DNA from: Paenibacillus sp. IHBB 10380
GTDB lineage: Bacteria; Bacillota; Bacilli; Paenibacillales; Paenibacillaceae
Direction: 5' to 3'
NCBI RefSeq assembly: GCF_000949425.1
Contig: NZ_CP010976.1
Span: 3,348,001 to 3,412,000 of the forward strand
DNA length: 64,000 nucleotides
Part shown: one piece after another, positions 53,552 to 64,000 of the stretch
Layout of the letters: every line of letters starts with the position of its first letter
Position numbering within the stretch: the stretch's first letter is position 1
The notes under the pieces: model-generated
The model's input: the letters and a program-made list of their open reading frames with translations, nothing else
Told to the model about the DNA's origin: nothing
Databases searched by the model: none
Made by a program: the position numbers and the translations under genes

Positions 53552-53593
53552 GAGACTGTCCTAAGATCTGATTAGACCTACTAGGACCGTCCC
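53552..53593 (-). terminator. Rho-independent terminator
   Basis: On the minus strand GGTCCTAGTAGGTCT and AGATCTTAGGAC pair imperfectly around AATC and run into CTCTTTTTTG. It ends the small membrane protein gene. Confidence 0.7.
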
Positions 53594-53626
53594 TCGACGA
53601 AACGATATTACATTTCGAATCGTGTA

Positions 53627-54052
53627 TTATATAACTTGGCTAAATACCATTAAATAAACCATAACAAGCATGCACACTGCGATGATACTACTCATCATAC
53701 GTAGTTTTCCTGTTTCTACTGCAATGCTTTTATTTTCCTTAATCCCTGCAATAGCCGCCTTTAACGGTTTGCTCATCATGCCACTTACAGCGAATAAAGC
53801 AACCAGTAGTACGATAACTACAATCATCCAAGCAACTGAATAACTTCCCTTTGACAACATATAACCACCTGATATGAACTGTACGAGTAGTCCAAATTGA
53901 GCAATAATGTTCAAGCTACGAATCGCGACAGCGCTTCCTTCTTGAGCCGGCAATGACAACTTAGAGATTTTAGCAACTACAAATGGTAACAATAAATAGA
54001 AACCTACTGATAGAGAACCCAAAATATGTACAAAATACATAACTGAACTCAT
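53627..54052 (-). CDS. small membrane protein of unknown function
   Basis: A 141-residue protein with four membrane helices (about 5-25, 45-63, 73-90 and 118-138), arranged like DUF2269-type integral membrane proteins. No catalytic motif is visible. It lies alone between mdh and the SDR gene with its own terminator. Confidence 0.7.
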   Translation of the reverse strand: MSSVMYFVHILGSLSVGFYLLLPFVVAKISKLSLPAQEGSAVAIRSLNIIAQFGLLVQFISGGYMLSKGSYSVAWMIVVIVLLVALFAVSGMMSKPLKAAIAGIKENKSIAVETGKLRMMSSIIAVCMLVMVYLMVFSQVI

Positions 54053-54130
54053 ATTTACGCCTCCTTATACCTTTTCTATGATATCAATCACATTTTATTA
54101 TACTAAACTAAACTAATAAGTAAAAGAAAA

Positions 54131-54170
54131 GAAACCTCCTAAACCCATTTAGATGGATCTTGGAGGTTTC
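54131..54170 (-). terminator. Rho-independent terminator of the citZ-icd-mdh operon
   Basis: GAAACCTCC and GGAGGTTTC pair, with further inner pairing, and TTTTCTTTTAC follows on the minus strand. Confidence 0.8.
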
Positions 54171-54181
54171 ATTATCAATCT

Positions 54182-55123
54182 CTATGCGCTTACTACTGCA
54201 ATAACATTCCTTACGGAATCAGCGGATTTATCCAGTGCTGCTTTCTCAGAGGATGTTAACTCTAATTCAAAGATCTTCTCGATACCGTTACCGCCTAGAA
54301 TACTCGGTACACCCATGAATAGGTTGTCGTATCCATACTCTCCTTCAAGTAGAGCAATAACTGGGATGATCCGTTTCTTATCCTTCAATACCGCTTCTGT
54401 CATTTGCACCAGCGAAGCAGCTGGAGCATAATAAGCGCTACCGTTTCCTAGTAGATTGACGATTTCCCCGCCACCAACACGAGTACGTTGTACAATCGCT
54501 TCAATACGTTCAGAGCTAATTAACGTGTCAATTGGAATACCTCCAACACTAGAGTAGCGTACTAGAGGAACCATATCATCACCGTGACCCCCAAGAACAA
54601 AGCCACGTACATCTTCTACAGAAACATTTAGCTCTTGTGCAATAAACGTACAATAACGAGCAGTATCTAGAACACCTGATTGTCCGATAACACGATTCTT
54701 AGGAAATCCTAACGTTTGATAAGCTACATAAGTCATAGCATCAACAGGATTACTCAGAATAATTACAACGGAATTCGGTGCATAGGTCTTAATATTCTCA
54801 CAGACTGACTTAACGATTCCAGCGTTAATATTAACTAGGTCATCCCGGCTCATGCCTGGCTTACGTGCAACGCCTGCTGTAATAATAACGACATCAGAAT
54901 CAGCTGCATCCTCATAGTTAGAAGTACCTGTGATCTGACTGTCAAATCCTTGAACAGGACTCGCTTCCATCATATCCAGCGCCTTACCTTTAGTTGGATT
55001 CTCAAGTGCAGGAATATCAATAAGTACAACATCCCCTAGTTCCTTCTGCGCTAACATAAGTGCTGTAGTTGCTCCGGTAAACCCTGCTCCGACTACTGAA
55101 ATCTTATTCCGTTTCAAACCCAT
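54182..55123 (-). CDS. mdh: malate dehydrogenase
   Basis: A 313-residue NAD-dependent enzyme converting malate to oxaloacetate in the TCA cycle. It is of the LDH-like bacterial type: [10 protein letters not shown] for NAD (about 11-20), [17 protein letters not shown], the catalytic His in [13 protein letters not shown] and Arg residues for the dicarboxylate. GGGGGAGAT precedes the ATG. It is third in citZ-icd-mdh, 20 bases after icd. Confidence 0.97.
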   Translation of the reverse strand: MGLKRNKISVVGAGFTGATTALMLAQKELGDVVLIDIPALENPTKGKALDMMEASPVQGFDSQITGTSNYEDAADSDVVIITAGVARKPGMSRDDLVNINAGIVKSVCENIKTYAPNSVVIILSNPVDAMTYVAYQTLGFPKNRVIGQSGVLDTARYCTFIAQELNVSVEDVRGFVLGGHGDDMVPLVRYSSVGGIPIDTLISSERIEAIVQRTRVGGGEIVNLLGNGSAYYAPAASLVQMTEAVLKDKKRIIPVIALLEGEYGYDNLFMGVPSILGGNGIEKIFELELTSSEKAALDKSADSVRNVIAVVSA

Positions 55124-55143
55124 GAGTAATATCTCCCCCTAGA

Positions 55144-56439
55144 CTACATATTATTAATAACTTCGTCTGCAAACTCCGAACATTTCACTTCTTTAGCGCC
55201 TTCCATTTGACGGGCAAAATCATAAGTTACTGTCTTAAGGTTAATGGATGTCTCCATACCTTTGTAGATCAAGTCAGCAGCTTCTGTCCATCCCAAATGC
55301 TCAAGTAGCATAACTCCGGATAGAATAACGGAACCTGGATTCACAAGGTCTTTATCCGCATATTTCGGTGCAGTACCATGCGTAGCTTCAAAAATAGCAT
55401 GTCCTGTGACATAATTGATATTTGCTCCTGGAGCAATACCAATACCACCAATTTGTGCTGCTAATGCATCCGATAAGTAATCTCCATTCAAGTTAAGCGT
55501 AGCAATAACGTCAAAATCGGTAGGACGTGTAAGCACTTGTTGTAAAGCGATATCCGCAATCGCATCTTTCACGATGATCTTGCCCGCTTCTTCTGCTTCC
55601 TTCTGTGCTGCATTAGCTGCTGCTTCACCATCTTTTTCCTTAATGATGTCATACTGAGCCCACGTGAATACTTTATCTCCGAACTCTTGTTCAGCTACTT
55701 CATATCCCCAGTTCTTGAATGCACCTTCGGTGAACTTCATAATGTTACCTTTGTGAACTAGCGTCACCGTTTTGCGGTTGTGCTCGATAGCATATTCAAT
55801 CGCTGCACGAACAAGACGCTTAGACCCATCTTCAGATACTGGCTTGATCCCAATTCCCGATGTTTCTGGGAAGCGAATTTTGTTCACACCCATTTCATCT
55901 TGTAGGAACTTAATAACTTTCTTAACTTCTTCAGAACCTTCTTGATACTCTATACCTGCATAAATATCCTCCGTATTCTCACGGAAAATAACCATATCCA
56001 CAAGTTCAGGGCGTTTCACTGGAGATGGAACACCTTTGAAGTAACGTACTGGACGTAGACAAACATATAAGTCTAACTCTTGGCGCAATGCCACGTTCAA
56101 GGAGCGAATACCTCCACCAATCGGAGTTGTCAAAGGTCCTTTAATCGCTACGATATATTCACGGATCGCTTCAAGCGTATCGTTCGGTAGCCACTCTCCG
56201 TAGTTGTTAAATGCCTTTTCACCTGCAAAAACTTCATACCAAGCAATTTTCTTAGAACCGCCATATGCCTTATCAACAGCTGCATCCAGAACACGCTTCG
56301 AAGCTTTCCAGATGTCACGTCCTGTTCCGTCACCTTCGATGAAAGGAATGATCGGGAAATTAGGAACTTTCAGTACCCCATCTTGAATTTCAATCTTGTC
56401 ACCTTCAGTAGGAAGTTCGTACTTTTCAAGTTTAAACAT
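55144..56439 (-). CDS. icd: isocitrate dehydrogenase (NADP)
   Basis: A 431-residue enzyme making 2-oxoglutarate. I chose the ATG at 56437-56439 ([10 protein letters not shown]) with AAGGAGG about 11 bases ahead. Typical features are [53 protein letters not shown] and [20 protein letters not shown] with the NADP-site lysine and tyrosine residues. Middle gene of the TCA operon. Confidence 0.97.
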   Translation of the reverse strand: MFKLEKYELPTEGDKIEIQDGVLKVPNFPIIPFIEGDGTGRDIWKASKRVLDAAVDKAYGGSKKIAWYEVFAGEKAFNNYGEWLPNDTLEAIREYIVAIKGPLTTPIGGGIRSLNVALRQELDLYVCLRPVRYFKGVPSPVKRPELVDMVIFRENTEDIYAGIEYQEGSEEVKKVIKFLQDEMGVNKIRFPETSGIGIKPVSEDGSKRLVRAAIEYAIEHNRKTVTLVHKGNIMKFTEGAFKNWGYEVAEQEFGDKVFTWAQYDIIKEKDGEAAANAAQKEAEEAGKIIVKDAIADIALQQVLTRPTDFDVIATLNLNGDYLSDALAAQIGGIGIAPGANINYVTGHAIFEATHGTAPKYADKDLVNPGSVILSGVMLLEHLGWTEAADLIYKGMETSINLKTVTYDFARQMEGAKEVKCSEFADEVINNM

Positions 56440-56511
56440 ATTTAATATATCCTCCTTACAAGTTTTATTTATCAATGCAAGATGTACCTGCTCTAGTCAT
56501 TCTATCTTAAA

Positions 56512-57624
56512 TTAACGTAACTCAATAGGAATATATTTCTGATCTAACAATCCTACATATTCCGCACGTGGACGAATAATACGATTGTCTACCCATTGCT
56601 CTAGAATATGCGCAGTCCATCCTGATACACGACTTATAGCAAATATCGGAGTGAACAGTTCACTCTCGATGCCAAGTTGAGTGTACACAGATGCGGAATA
56701 GAAATCAACGTTAGGTCTTAGTCCTTTTTGTGTCGTAATCATTTCATCAATTTTAATAGACATATTATAAAGATTCATATTTTCTTTCATTTCACCAAGC
56801 TCGCGGGACATCTTCTGAAGATGCTTAGCACGTGGATCTCCGTTCTTGTATACACGATGACCAAATCCCATAATCTTCTCTCGCTTGTCTAGCTTTTGCT
56901 GAATGTAGCTCTCAACCTGATCAACCGTTCCGATACTTTCTAGCATTTTCATAACTGCTTCATTAGCTCCACCGTGTAGGGGACCTTTGAGCGCTCCAAG
57001 AGCCGATGTAACGCCTGAATAAATATCAGAGAGTGTAGCTACAGTTACACGTCCAGCAAACGTAGAAGCATTAAACTCATGATCCGCATGTAATACAAGA
57101 GCTTGATCTAAAGCTTTAATAGAAGTCTCATCTGGTTGCTCATCTCTAAGCATGTAGAGGAAGTTCTCTGCAATAGACAATCCCTTTTTAGGAGCTACAG
57201 GTTCCTTACCTTGGCGAATACGAGATAAAGCGGCTATTATGGTTGGCAATTGCGCTTGCAATTTAATAGCCTTCTTCTCATTCGCTTCACGACTCATATC
57301 ATCTGCTTCTTCGTCATACAAGGCAAGTGCAGATACGGCTGAGCGAAGTGCTGCCATCGTATTGGCGTCTTTGGGATACAGCTTTATTTGCTCAATAAGA
57401 TGCTGTGGGATAGGTGCATAGGTGTCCAAATCCTGCTGTAACTTCTGTAATTCAGCAGCATTTGGTAACTTGCCAAACCACAATAAATAAGCTACTTCTT
57501 CAAAGCTCGCATGTTCCGCAAGGTCATCTATATCAATGCCTCTGTATGTAAGAACACCGTCCACGATTGAACTAATGGAAGAAGTTGCGGCTACAATGCC
57601 TTCCAATCCTTTGGTAGCTGTCAT
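56512..57624 (-). CDS. citZ: citrate synthase
   Basis: A 370-residue enzyme joining acetyl-CoA and oxaloacetate. The ATG at 57622-57624 follows AAAAGGAGAG; upstream in-frame codons lack a site. Catalytic residues lie in LHADHEFNAST, GFGHRVYK and the late RVSGWTAHILEQ. It is the first gene of citZ-icd-mdh. A cre-like operator lies some 55-65 bases ahead, so glucose should repress it through CcpA. Confidence 0.97.
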   Translation of the reverse strand: MTATKGLEGIVAATSSISSIVDGVLTYRGIDIDDLAEHASFEEVAYLLWFGKLPNAAELQKLQQDLDTYAPIPQHLIEQIKLYPKDANTMAALRSAVSALALYDEEADDMSREANEKKAIKLQAQLPTIIAALSRIRQGKEPVAPKKGLSIAENFLYMLRDEQPDETSIKALDQALVLHADHEFNASTFAGRVTVATLSDIYSGVTSALGALKGPLHGGANEAVMKMLESIGTVDQVESYIQQKLDKREKIMGFGHRVYKNGDPRAKHLQKMSRELGEMKENMNLYNMSIKIDEMITTQKGLRPNVDFYSASVYTQLGIESELFTPIFAISRVSGWTAHILEQWVDNRIIRPRAEYVGLLDQKYIPIELR

Positions 57625-57676
57625 CGTACATCTCTCCTTTTGTAAAAAATGAAATTTAAACGAGGACTCAATAACC

Positions 57677-57691
57677 ATGAAAACATTTACA
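57677..57691. promoter_or_regulatory. cre-like CcpA site upstream of citZ
   Basis: ATGAAAACATTTACA fits the cre consensus WTGNAANCGNWNNCW at every fixed position except the central G. Its place close before citZ agrees with known CcpA control of citZ in Bacillus. Confidence 0.5.
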
Positions 57692-57919
57692 TTTTAAAAT
57701 ATTAAAAATGCTGCCAAACGATGGAACCTTTAATTATCATACTGGATTTTGTCTGATATGTGAACATTGGACGCGCTTTTTCACGCATTAAATTGTTTTA
57801 TCGCTACTATAAACATTTTTTTTGTAACCCTTTTCAAAAAAAAATATTTATACCCTTAAATTTGTATTTTTACATTTATTTGACTTTGTTATATAATTCC
57901 AATAAAAGGGGAATGACTC

Positions 57920-59053
57920 TTGGACAAAGTGATGACCAAACGAATTTTAAGAGGGTTATGGGTTTGTGTTGCTTTTGTTAGTTTAGGATTCGCCATATAC
58001 TGGCTCCTCCCTCTGTTATACCCTTTCGTGATAGCTTGGTTAATCGCTTATCTTATCCATCCGTTGGTCACTTTTCTACACCTTAGAATAAAATTTCCGA
58101 AGTGGCTCGCCGTCACTTTCTCTATATTCGTAACCTTCGGGGGAGCTATTCTTATCTTTTCCGCGGCAGTGACAAGAATCGTCAAAGAATTAATAGGATT
58201 AAGTCAGACTTTTGATCTACATACAGAAACGTGGAGGGACTTTTTTACCTCTTGGACGGATAATGCCCACATACAGAGTATCATCAGCGAAATTAATAAA
58301 TTCTACACAGACAATCCCAATTATCAGAATGCCATCAATAATAATATTAGTAAAACTACACAAACCGTGGGTACAGCGGTAACAGACTTTGTCACAGGAT
58401 TCTTTAACGTTGTGCTTGGATTCATCTCTGCATTACCCTCTATGGGGACTATTCTAGTCATCATCCTTCTTGCTACCTTTTTTCTCAGTAAAAACTGGGA
58501 TCAACATAATTCGACACTAATCGGTTTATTTCCTTCTCGAGTTCGTCAACCTATCCGTGAGATTTGGAGTGATCTCAAAAAAGCTTTTCATGGATACATC
58601 CGAGCACAGCTTATTCTCATTTCAATTACTGCTGTCATTGTAATGACCGGTCTTCTCATCCTTCAGGTTCCCTCAGCTTTTACAATTGGTCTCATGATCG
58701 GTCTGGTTGATTTACTACCCTATCTAGGTGTTGGCATTGTATTGGTTCCTTGGGCCATCTACACACTTCTAATTGGGGATATGGTTCTAGGGATCGGATT
58801 ATCCATTCTTTATCTAGTGATTCTAATTGTGCGTCAGATTATGGAGCCCAAAGTTCTAGCAAGCAGTGTAGGTTTAGATCCTCTAGCAACACTCATTGGC
58901 ATGTTCGTTGGACTTAAGCTATTTGGGGTATTGGGCCTGTTAATTGGCCCCGTCAGTCTAATTATTATCGGTGCATTCAATGGAGCTAACGTATTTAGAG
59001 ATCTCCGTAATTACATTGTGGGGGGGGGAGATTACGATGACCTGAGAAAGTAA
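57920..59053 (+). CDS. ytvI: sporulation integral membrane protein YtvI (AI-2E family)
   Basis: A 377-residue membrane protein with seven or eight helices of the AI-2E/PerM family. Its hallmarks are the long middle region, PSMGTILVIILLATFFLSKNW and the conserved YLGVGIVLVPWAIY ... MEPKVLASSVGLDPLATLIGMFVGLKLFG. It starts with TTG behind AAAAGGGGAA. It is divergent from citZ, next to fxsA and pyk as in Bacillus. Transport role unproven. Confidence 0.9.
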   Translation: MDKVMTKRILRGLWVCVAFVSLGFAIYWLLPLLYPFVIAWLIAYLIHPLVTFLHLRIKFPKWLAVTFSIFVTFGGAILIFSAAVTRIVKELIGLSQTFDLHTETWRDFFTSWTDNAHIQSIISEINKFYTDNPNYQNAINNNISKTTQTVGTAVTDFVTGFFNVVLGFISALPSMGTILVIILLATFFLSKNWDQHNSTLIGLFPSRVRQPIREIWSDLKKAFHGYIRAQLILISITAVIVMTGLLILQVPSAFTIGLMIGLVDLLPYLGVGIVLVPWAIYTLLIGDMVLGIGLSILYLVILIVRQIMEPKVLASSVGLDPLATLIGMFVGLKLFGVLGLLIGPVSLIIIGAFNGANVFRDLRNYIVGGGDYDDLRK

Positions 59054-59061
59054 ACGATCTG

Positions 59062-59457
59062 TTAAAGTCTCTTGTGGAATGTCATATTTCCATTATCAAT
59101 CTTTTTCTTGATCCATTTCAGTATCATGAAGCGGTATAAAGGGCGTGTGAGTGGGAATAGCATCGTAAAACCGATAGCATCAGTCACAAACCCAGGCAAC
59201 ACTAACAACATTCCTCCTATAAAAACACATAACCCATCTACCATGTTTCTACCCGGGATTTGGCCAGAATTCATCTGAACTTTGGAGTTCTCAATGACCT
59301 TACGTCCTTCAAAGCGCATCATAACAAATCCAATAGCTGAAGTCATAATGGTCAAGAATAGTGTGTTGGTTCCTCCGATTCTATCTGCAACCCAGTTGAA
59401 ACCAAATATTTCAACCATAGGGATAGTAATAATAGCTAATACGATCCATTTCAACAT
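59062..59457 (-). CDS. fxsA: FxsA family membrane protein
   Basis: A 131-residue protein with two or three membrane helices and the FxsA core (VEIFGFNWVADRIGGTNTLFLTIMTSAIGFVMMRFEG, DGLCVFIGGMLLVLPGFVTDAIGFTMLFP). E. coli FxsA relieves phage F exclusion when overproduced; the native role is unknown. GGGAGGAATC precedes the ATG. It lies after pyk, the same position as ytzA in B. subtilis. Confidence 0.92.
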   Translation of the reverse strand: MLKWIVLAIITIPMVEIFGFNWVADRIGGTNTLFLTIMTSAIGFVMMRFEGRKVIENSKVQMNSGQIPGRNMVDGLCVFIGGMLLVLPGFVTDAIGFTMLFPLTRPLYRFMILKWIKKKIDNGNMTFHKRL

Positions 59458-59618
59458 GATGATTCCTCCCTTACTTATGTGCTATATAACAAATCATAAC
59501 GTTTCCAGATGTAATAATCCAGTCGACTAGTCGAGAGCCCCTAGGATGATGGGTAAATATTAAAAAAACATTTCACAAATTGCCTCCGGAGGGTTGTATG
59601 AGACTACAAATCCAAAAA

Positions 59619-59645
59619 AGCAGTAGCCCATAACGGCTACTGCTT
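59619..59645 (-). terminator. Rho-independent terminator of pyk
   Basis: AAGCAGTAGCC and GGCTACTGCTT form an 11-bp stem with loop CATAAC or shorter, followed on the minus strand by TTTTTTGG. Confidence 0.87.
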
Positions 59646-59685
59646 CCAATCTAGCTATAATAAAGCAATTATAATTAAGTTAATT

Positions 59686-61101
59686 CTACACTAGGCTGAT
59701 TTTGATAAGGTTCGTGGAACCTGAACGGCCAAGTGGAACACCAGCTGTAATAACAACTAGTTCGCCTTCTTTAACTAGTCCGGAATCAAGACCACCTTTA
59801 AGAGCATAATCAAACATTTCATCCGTTGTAGATGCTAGCATACCTTTAACTGGAGTAACACCCCATGTAAGAGTTAGACGACGCATTGTACGATCTTCCG
59901 TCGTTACAGCAATAATCGGTGCCTCAGGACGATACTTGGATACGACACGAGCCGTATGGCCTGTCTCTGTTGAAGAGATAATCGCCTTAGCATGCAAGTC
60001 CAATGCAGAAATGGCAACAGATTGGCTGATTGCTTCCGTAATGGTTGTTTCTTGAGCTGTACTTTGTTTCAAGAAAAGATCACGATAATTAAGTGCTGAT
60101 TCTGCTTTCTCAGCAATGCGAGACATTGTGAGTACAGATTCAACTGGATATTTACCAGCAGCTGTTTCACCAGACAACATGATAGCGTCAGTTCCATCAA
60201 AGATGGCATTAGCTACGTCACTTGCTTCAGCGCGAGTAGGACGTGGGTTACGTTGCATGGAATCCAACATTTGAGTAGCTGTGATGACAGGCTTACCTGC
60301 ACGGTTGGATTTTTGAATCATGCTCTTCTGTACCAATGGTACTTCTTCAGCTGGAATTTCAACCCCAAGATCTCCACGTGCAACCATTAGGCCGTCAGAA
60401 ACTGCTAGAATTTCATCGAGATTATCTACACCCTGTTGGTTCTCAATCTTGGAAATAATGTGAATGTGACCCGCATTGTGACTGTTCAACAATTCACGAA
60501 TTTCAAGAACGTCTGATGCTTTACGAACGAAAGAAGCTGCAACAAAGTCGATGTCCTGTTCGATTCCAAAAATGATATCATTAGCATCTTTCTCTGTAAT
60601 ACCTGGCAGAGAAATGTTAACACCCGGTACGTTAACGCCTTTTTTGCTCTTAATCGTACCTCCATTGACAATGCGGCATTTAATTTCAGTTCCCTGAACT
60701 TCTACAACTGTCAGACCAATCAAACCGTCATCGATAAGAATAGTTGAACCCGCTTGTACATCTCCTGGAAGGTCAGAATACGTTATCGAAAGACGATCTT
60801 TGTCTCCCAAAATTTCTTCCGTTGTCAGAGTGATAAATTCATCCTGAACCAGTTCAATCGGTTCTACTGCAAGCTTACCTGTACGAATTTCTGGGCCTTT
60901 AGTATCAAGCAAGATGGCAACAGTCTTGCCTAGTTCCTGACATGCTTGACGAATGACTTTGATCCGGTTTCCGTGTTCTTCAAAGTCACCATGAGAAAAG
61001 TTCAGGCGAGCTACGTTCATGCCAGCTAGAATCAATTTTTTGATGTTTTCTAACGACTCACTAGCAGGACCGATAGTACATACAATCTTAGTTTTGCGCA
61101 T
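59686..61101 (-). CDS. pyk: pyruvate kinase
   Basis: A 471-residue glycolytic kinase making pyruvate and ATP from phosphoenolpyruvate. It shows [23 protein letters not shown], the signature [18 protein letters not shown] with the catalytic Lys/Glu and [12 protein letters not shown], and ends after the allosteric domain. The extra C-terminal domain that makes Bacillus enzymes about 585 residues long is absent. GGAGGAAAT precedes the ATG. It follows accA directly; no pfkA lies between. Confidence 0.97.
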   Translation of the reverse strand: MRKTKIVCTIGPASESLENIKKLILAGMNVARLNFSHGDFEEHGNRIKVIRQACQELGKTVAILLDTKGPEIRTGKLAVEPIELVQDEFITLTTEEILGDKDRLSITYSDLPGDVQAGSTILIDDGLIGLTVVEVQGTEIKCRIVNGGTIKSKKGVNVPGVNISLPGITEKDANDIIFGIEQDIDFVAASFVRKASDVLEIRELLNSHNAGHIHIISKIENQQGVDNLDEILAVSDGLMVARGDLGVEIPAEEVPLVQKSMIQKSNRAGKPVITATQMLDSMQRNPRPTRAEASDVANAIFDGTDAIMLSGETAAGKYPVESVLTMSRIAEKAESALNYRDLFLKQSTAQETTITEAISQSVAISALDLHAKAIISSTETGHTARVVSKYRPEAPIIAVTTEDRTMRRLTLTWGVTPVKGMLASTTDEMFDYALKGGLDSGLVKEGELVVITAGVPLGRSGSTNLIKISLV

Positions 61102-61198
61102 TAAGGATTTCCTCCGTTTTTATGTTATCTCTGTTTGTAATCTTTTCAACTATTAAATTTACTACATTTACATCAATTTGTATAGGAACTTTATCATA

Positions 61199-62203
61199 CT
61201 ATTCATTAATTAACGGCTGAGGATTAGCCGTATCTGAGGGTAAATTCTGTTCAATGGCGAACTTACCAAGCTTACGGAATTTAAGATAACGATCTTCCTT
61301 CAGTTCTTCAGCATCCATCGCCAAGAGCTCTTCCACATGCCGAGTTAAACTGTTCTTAATCGCATCTGCTGTTATTACATAGTCCCGTTGCGCTCCCCCT
61401 TGAGGTTCAGGAATAATTTCCTCAATCACTTCAAATTGGAGTAGATCTTGGGCCGTAATTTTCATAGCTTGTGCTGCTTGATCCGCTCTGGTGGCATCCT
61501 TCCAAAGAATCGAGGCTGCTCCATTAGGGGAAATAACAGAGTAGATCGCGTGCTCTAGCATAAGTACCCGATTTCCGACTGCCATCGCAAGTGCTCCGCC
61601 ACTTCCACCTTCTCCAATGACCACACAAATAACAGGCACGCCCAGAATAGACATTTCCCGTAGATTTCGAGCAATTGCCTCAGATTGACCTCTCTCTTCA
61701 GCAGTATTCCCAGGATATGCTCCCTTAGTATCAATAAACGTAATGATAGGGCGCTTGAACTTGTCCGCTTGTTTCATAAGTCGAAGCGCTTTTCTAAAAC
61801 CTTCCGGGTGTGGACTTCCAAAGAAACGAGCAATATTCTCTTTAGTATCCTTGCCGCGCTGATGCCCTAGAACCGTTATAGGAATACCATTCAGTTTAGC
61901 AATTCCGCCAACAACAGCTAGATCATCTCCGAACATTCGATCCCCGTGCAACTCAATAAAATCTGTGAATATAAGTTGTATTAAGTCTAGCGATGTTGGA
62001 CGTTGTTGATGCCTTGCAAGATGCATTTTTTGAGGTGCTGAAATTTGAGAATAAATTTCCTTCTCAAGTGTGCTATAACGTTCTTCTAATCTGGCAATCT
62101 CATCGGTAAAGTCAATCTCTTTTTCATGTCCGAACGTCTTTAGTTCTTCAATCTTCTTGCGCATTTCAACTAAAGGCATTTCAAAGGGCAACTCCCCCGC
62201 CAT
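61199..62203 (-). CDS. accA: acetyl-CoA carboxylase carboxyltransferase subunit alpha
   Basis: A 334-residue subunit that, with AccD, moves the carboxyl group from biotin to acetyl-CoA for fatty acid synthesis. The ATG follows the accD stop directly (TAAATG), so the two are co-translated. [16 protein letters not shown] and [43 protein letters not shown] are the family's oxyanion-hole regions. Confidence 0.97.
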   Translation of the reverse strand: MAGELPFEMPLVEMRKKIEELKTFGHEKEIDFTDEIARLEERYSTLEKEIYSQISAPQKMHLARHQQRPTSLDLIQLIFTDFIELHGDRMFGDDLAVVGGIAKLNGIPITVLGHQRGKDTKENIARFFGSPHPEGFRKALRLMKQADKFKRPIITFIDTKGAYPGNTAEERGQSEAIARNLREMSILGVPVICVVIGEGGSGGALAMAVGNRVLMLEHAIYSVISPNGAASILWKDATRADQAAQAMKITAQDLLQFEVIEEIIPEPQGGAQRDYVITADAIKNSLTRHVEELLAMDAEELKEDRYLKFRKLGKFAIEQNLPSDTANPQPLINE

Positions 62204-63094
62204 TTAAATGCCCCCTTTCACACAATGAAATTCCAAAAGATTTGCGAGCATCGTGCGCATCTCTTTCCGGTGCGTAACTAAATCCAATTGGCCATGAGCC
62301 ATATTATATTCCGCTGTTTGGAAATCGTCTGGAAGTTTCTGACGAATGGTTTGTTCAATAACAAGCCGACCTGCAAAGCCGAATACTGCCCCTGGCTCCG
62401 CGATATTAATATCACCAAGCATAGCAAAGCTAGCAGACACGCCCCCAGTAGTCGGGTCAGTGATTACAGAAATATAGAGCCCTCCCTGTTCATTAAAACG
62501 TGCAAGAGCCGCACTTGTCTTGGCCATTTGCATTAGGCTGAGTATACTCTCCTGCATTCTGGCACCACCAGATGTTGAGAAAATAATGAGTGGTAGCTGT
62601 CTTTCCGTAGCTGTCTCAATAGCTCGGGTAATTTTCTCCCCAACCACTGATCCCATACTTCCACTAAAGAAGTCAAAGCTCATAACCGCTACTACAACTG
62701 GGTATCCTGAGAGAGTACCTTGTCCCGTAATAACAGCTTCACGCAGACCGGATTTCATGGCCTGCTCTTCAAGCTTTGTCACGTAACCTGGAAACTGAAG
62801 TGGATCTACAGATATCATTTGACTATCAAACTCTTCAAATCCTTCTGGATCTAAAGTGATCTGTATCCGTTCTACAGCATTTAAACGCATATGATAACCG
62901 CAGGTAGCACAAACCTTCAAATTCTTCTCCAGTTCTTTACTATACTGGATTGTGCCGCACTTACTACATTTGCTCATTAGACCTTCCGGAACTTCCCGTT
63001 TTGGGCGTTCGCCCTCTACGTTGCTATCCCGTCCCATGCGTTCTGAAGGAATGGTCGCGTATTTTCTTTTTTTCTGAAATAAGTCTTTAAACAC
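62204..63094 (-). CDS. accD: acetyl-CoA carboxylase carboxyltransferase subunit beta
   Basis: A 296-residue partner of AccA. It has the N-terminal zinc finger ([26 protein letters not shown], four cysteines about 42-64) and the crotonase-like core [26 protein letters not shown] and [35 protein letters not shown]. It is first in accD-accA. Confidence 0.97.
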   Translation of the reverse strand: MFKDLFQKKRKYATIPSERMGRDSNVEGERPKREVPEGLMSKCSKCGTIQYSKELEKNLKVCATCGYHMRLNAVERIQITLDPEGFEEFDSQMISVDPLQFPGYVTKLEEQAMKSGLREAVITGQGTLSGYPVVVAVMSFDFFSGSMGSVVGEKITRAIETATERQLPLIIFSTSGGARMQESILSLMQMAKTSAALARFNEQGGLYISVITDPTTGGVSASFAMLGDINIAEPGAVFGFAGRLVIEQTIRQKLPDDFQTAEYNMAHGQLDLVTHRKEMRTMLANLLEFHCVKGGI

Positions 63095-63182
63095 AACTAC
63101 ACCTCTTCAGCCGTTGATTTGTTGGCCGTTCTTTCCTTTAAACCTCTATTATACACAATTTAAAAAATCTTATAAAATAACG

Positions 63183-63371
63183 TTACGGACGTAAAATAGA
63201 ATTTAGCACTTCCTGAACCTCTTCAAGTTCTCCAGAAGGAACCAAAATCTCAAATTGTTGTTTGGACAGGTTGATTGGACGGCTTTGAACCAAAAATCCT
63301 TCTTCTGTTAACTTGGCTTGAATCCTGTCCGCAACCTTAGCGGTAGGCGCGATGTAGATTACCGTCCACAC
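63183..63371 (-). CDS. small DUF2007-like protein
   Basis: A 62-residue alpha/beta protein starting with GTG behind AGGGGG. VIYIAPTAKVADRIQAKLTEEGFLVQSRPI and the end VQEVLNSIL look like a small ferredoxin-like fold of the putative signal-transducing DUF2007 type. It precedes accDA at 90 bases and may be co-transcribed. Function unknown. Confidence 0.75.
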   Translation of the reverse strand: MWTVIYIAPTAKVADRIQAKLTEEGFLVQSRPINLSKQQFEILVPSGELEEVQEVLNSILRP

Positions 63372-63457
63372 TTCAAATGCCCCCTAATCTCATTTTCTGA
63401 GCTGATATAATGAACTCATAATACCATAATTATCTTTTTTTTCGCAACAGAGGGGGC

Positions 63458-63970
63458 CTAATTCAGGCCCGTTTCAACATCCTCAGATAGTAAATAAAGA
63501 GTAGCTCCTTCAAATCGATGTGCAATTCTCGCTGAAGCAGCAGCGGCCAATCCGGCAACTAAATCATCCAAAAATACATGGATCTCATCTTTTTTACTGT
63601 TTAATCTATCAATAATGCCTACCTTTTCTTTATCCAAATAACCAAAACTTGTAAGTCCGATCATTCCATAGACATTAATAATACCGAGCGCCAAAGTCTC
63701 GTCTACTCCATACAACGGCTCATCCGCTTCCATAATGGATTGCAGTGGCTGTGGTAGAAGCTTGCGCTCTGCTAATTGATCTAGGGCAATACCTGTATAA
63801 AGTGTATATTGTACTTCACGTTTATTAAGCACTGATCTGACACTGAGCAAGCATTCTTCTACTGTTAACTGTGGATGATACACAATCTGAAGTTTATATA
63901 CGATCTCCGCTATATCTTCAATTGTGACTCCTCTAGATTTAAGCAAAGCTTCAGCTATTGCATATGACAT
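63458..63970 (-). CDS. phosphatidylglycerophosphatase A-like protein
   Basis: A 170-residue helical protein of the PgpA/YutG family. The ATG at 63968-63970 (MSYAIAEALLKSRG) has GGGAGGAATGACT ahead and is chosen over an upstream codon at 63997. Features are RGVTIEDIAEIVYKLQ, YHPQLTVEECLLSV and YGVDETLALGIINVYG. PgpA removes phosphate from phosphatidylglycerol phosphate; the short Bacillus-type members are less studied. Confidence 0.8.
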   Translation of the reverse strand: MSYAIAEALLKSRGVTIEDIAEIVYKLQIVYHPQLTVEECLLSVRSVLNKREVQYTLYTGIALDQLAERKLLPQPLQSIMEADEPLYGVDETLALGIINVYGMIGLTSFGYLDKEKVGIIDRLNSKKDEIHVFLDDLVAGLAAAASARIAHRFEGATLYLLSEDVETGLN

Positions 63971-64000
63971 AGTCATTCCTCCCGCATTTGGATACACCTA

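Noticed and set aside
57760..57981. A 73-residue plus-strand frame before ytvI
   Set aside because: It overlaps the ytvI start in another frame, and the TTG start of ytvI has the better ribosome binding site.

Overview
The window looks like a chromosomal stretch of a spore-forming, low-to-medium GC Firmicute of the Paenibacillus type. Support comes from a small acid-soluble spore protein, the sporulation membrane proteins YtaF and YtvI, SLH-domain surface protein remains, Bacillus-like ribosome binding sites with frequent TTG/GTG starts, and gene order from accDA to nrdR that follows the Bacillus subtilis ytaF-polA-phoPR-citZ-icd-mdh-pyk-accDA neighbourhood. Most genes lie on the minus strand.

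Bases 1 to about 38,800 are accessory. They start with two aminoglycoside-modifying-enzyme relatives (an AAC(3)-like acetyltransferase cut by the window edge, and an APH-type kinase), a secreted 5'-nucleotidase and a membrane-anchored glucosaminidase-like protein. Scattered decayed genes follow (GNAT, MBL hydrolase), with Lrp and MarR regulators, an old yellow enzyme (NamA) and an EamA exporter. Bases 11,804-19,387 hold a five-gene polysaccharide operon: a double-NodB lipoprotein, a UDP-sugar dehydrogenase, a PilZ-GT2 synthase, a pseudo-deacetylase and a GH18 protein. Together they suggest a c-di-GMP-controlled, uronate-containing amino-sugar polymer. Next comes a TetR-lipoamide dehydrogenase-HlyD-ABC2 permease block. 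A Fur-controlled heme or siderophore uptake operon follows (binding protein, permease, ATPase, HugZ-like enzyme, DinB-like protein). After it lie surface-protein pseudogenes, then an AraC regulator that reads without a stop into a siderophore-binding lipoprotein. A textbook adenine riboswitch precedes a pbuE purine efflux gene.

From about 38,800 to the right end the window is conserved housekeeping: tRNA-Ala(GGC), nrdR, a SASP gene, a lytic transglycosylase, coaE, ytaF, mutM, polA, phoU-pstB behind a PhoP box, a CBS-methyl-accepting protein, phoP and phoR, a BASS transporter, an SDR oxidoreductase, a small membrane protein, the citZ-icd-mdh TCA operon, ytvI, fxsA, pyk, accA-accD, a small DUF2007-like protein and a PgpA-like phosphatase.

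The observations most worth following are the PilZ-GT2 operon with phased promoter repeats, the AraC-lipoprotein read-through frame with an internal Fur-box promoter, the adenine riboswitch/pbuE unit, and tRNA-Ala-derived relics at 24.6 kb and 32.0 kb that hint at old integration events near the tRNA gene.
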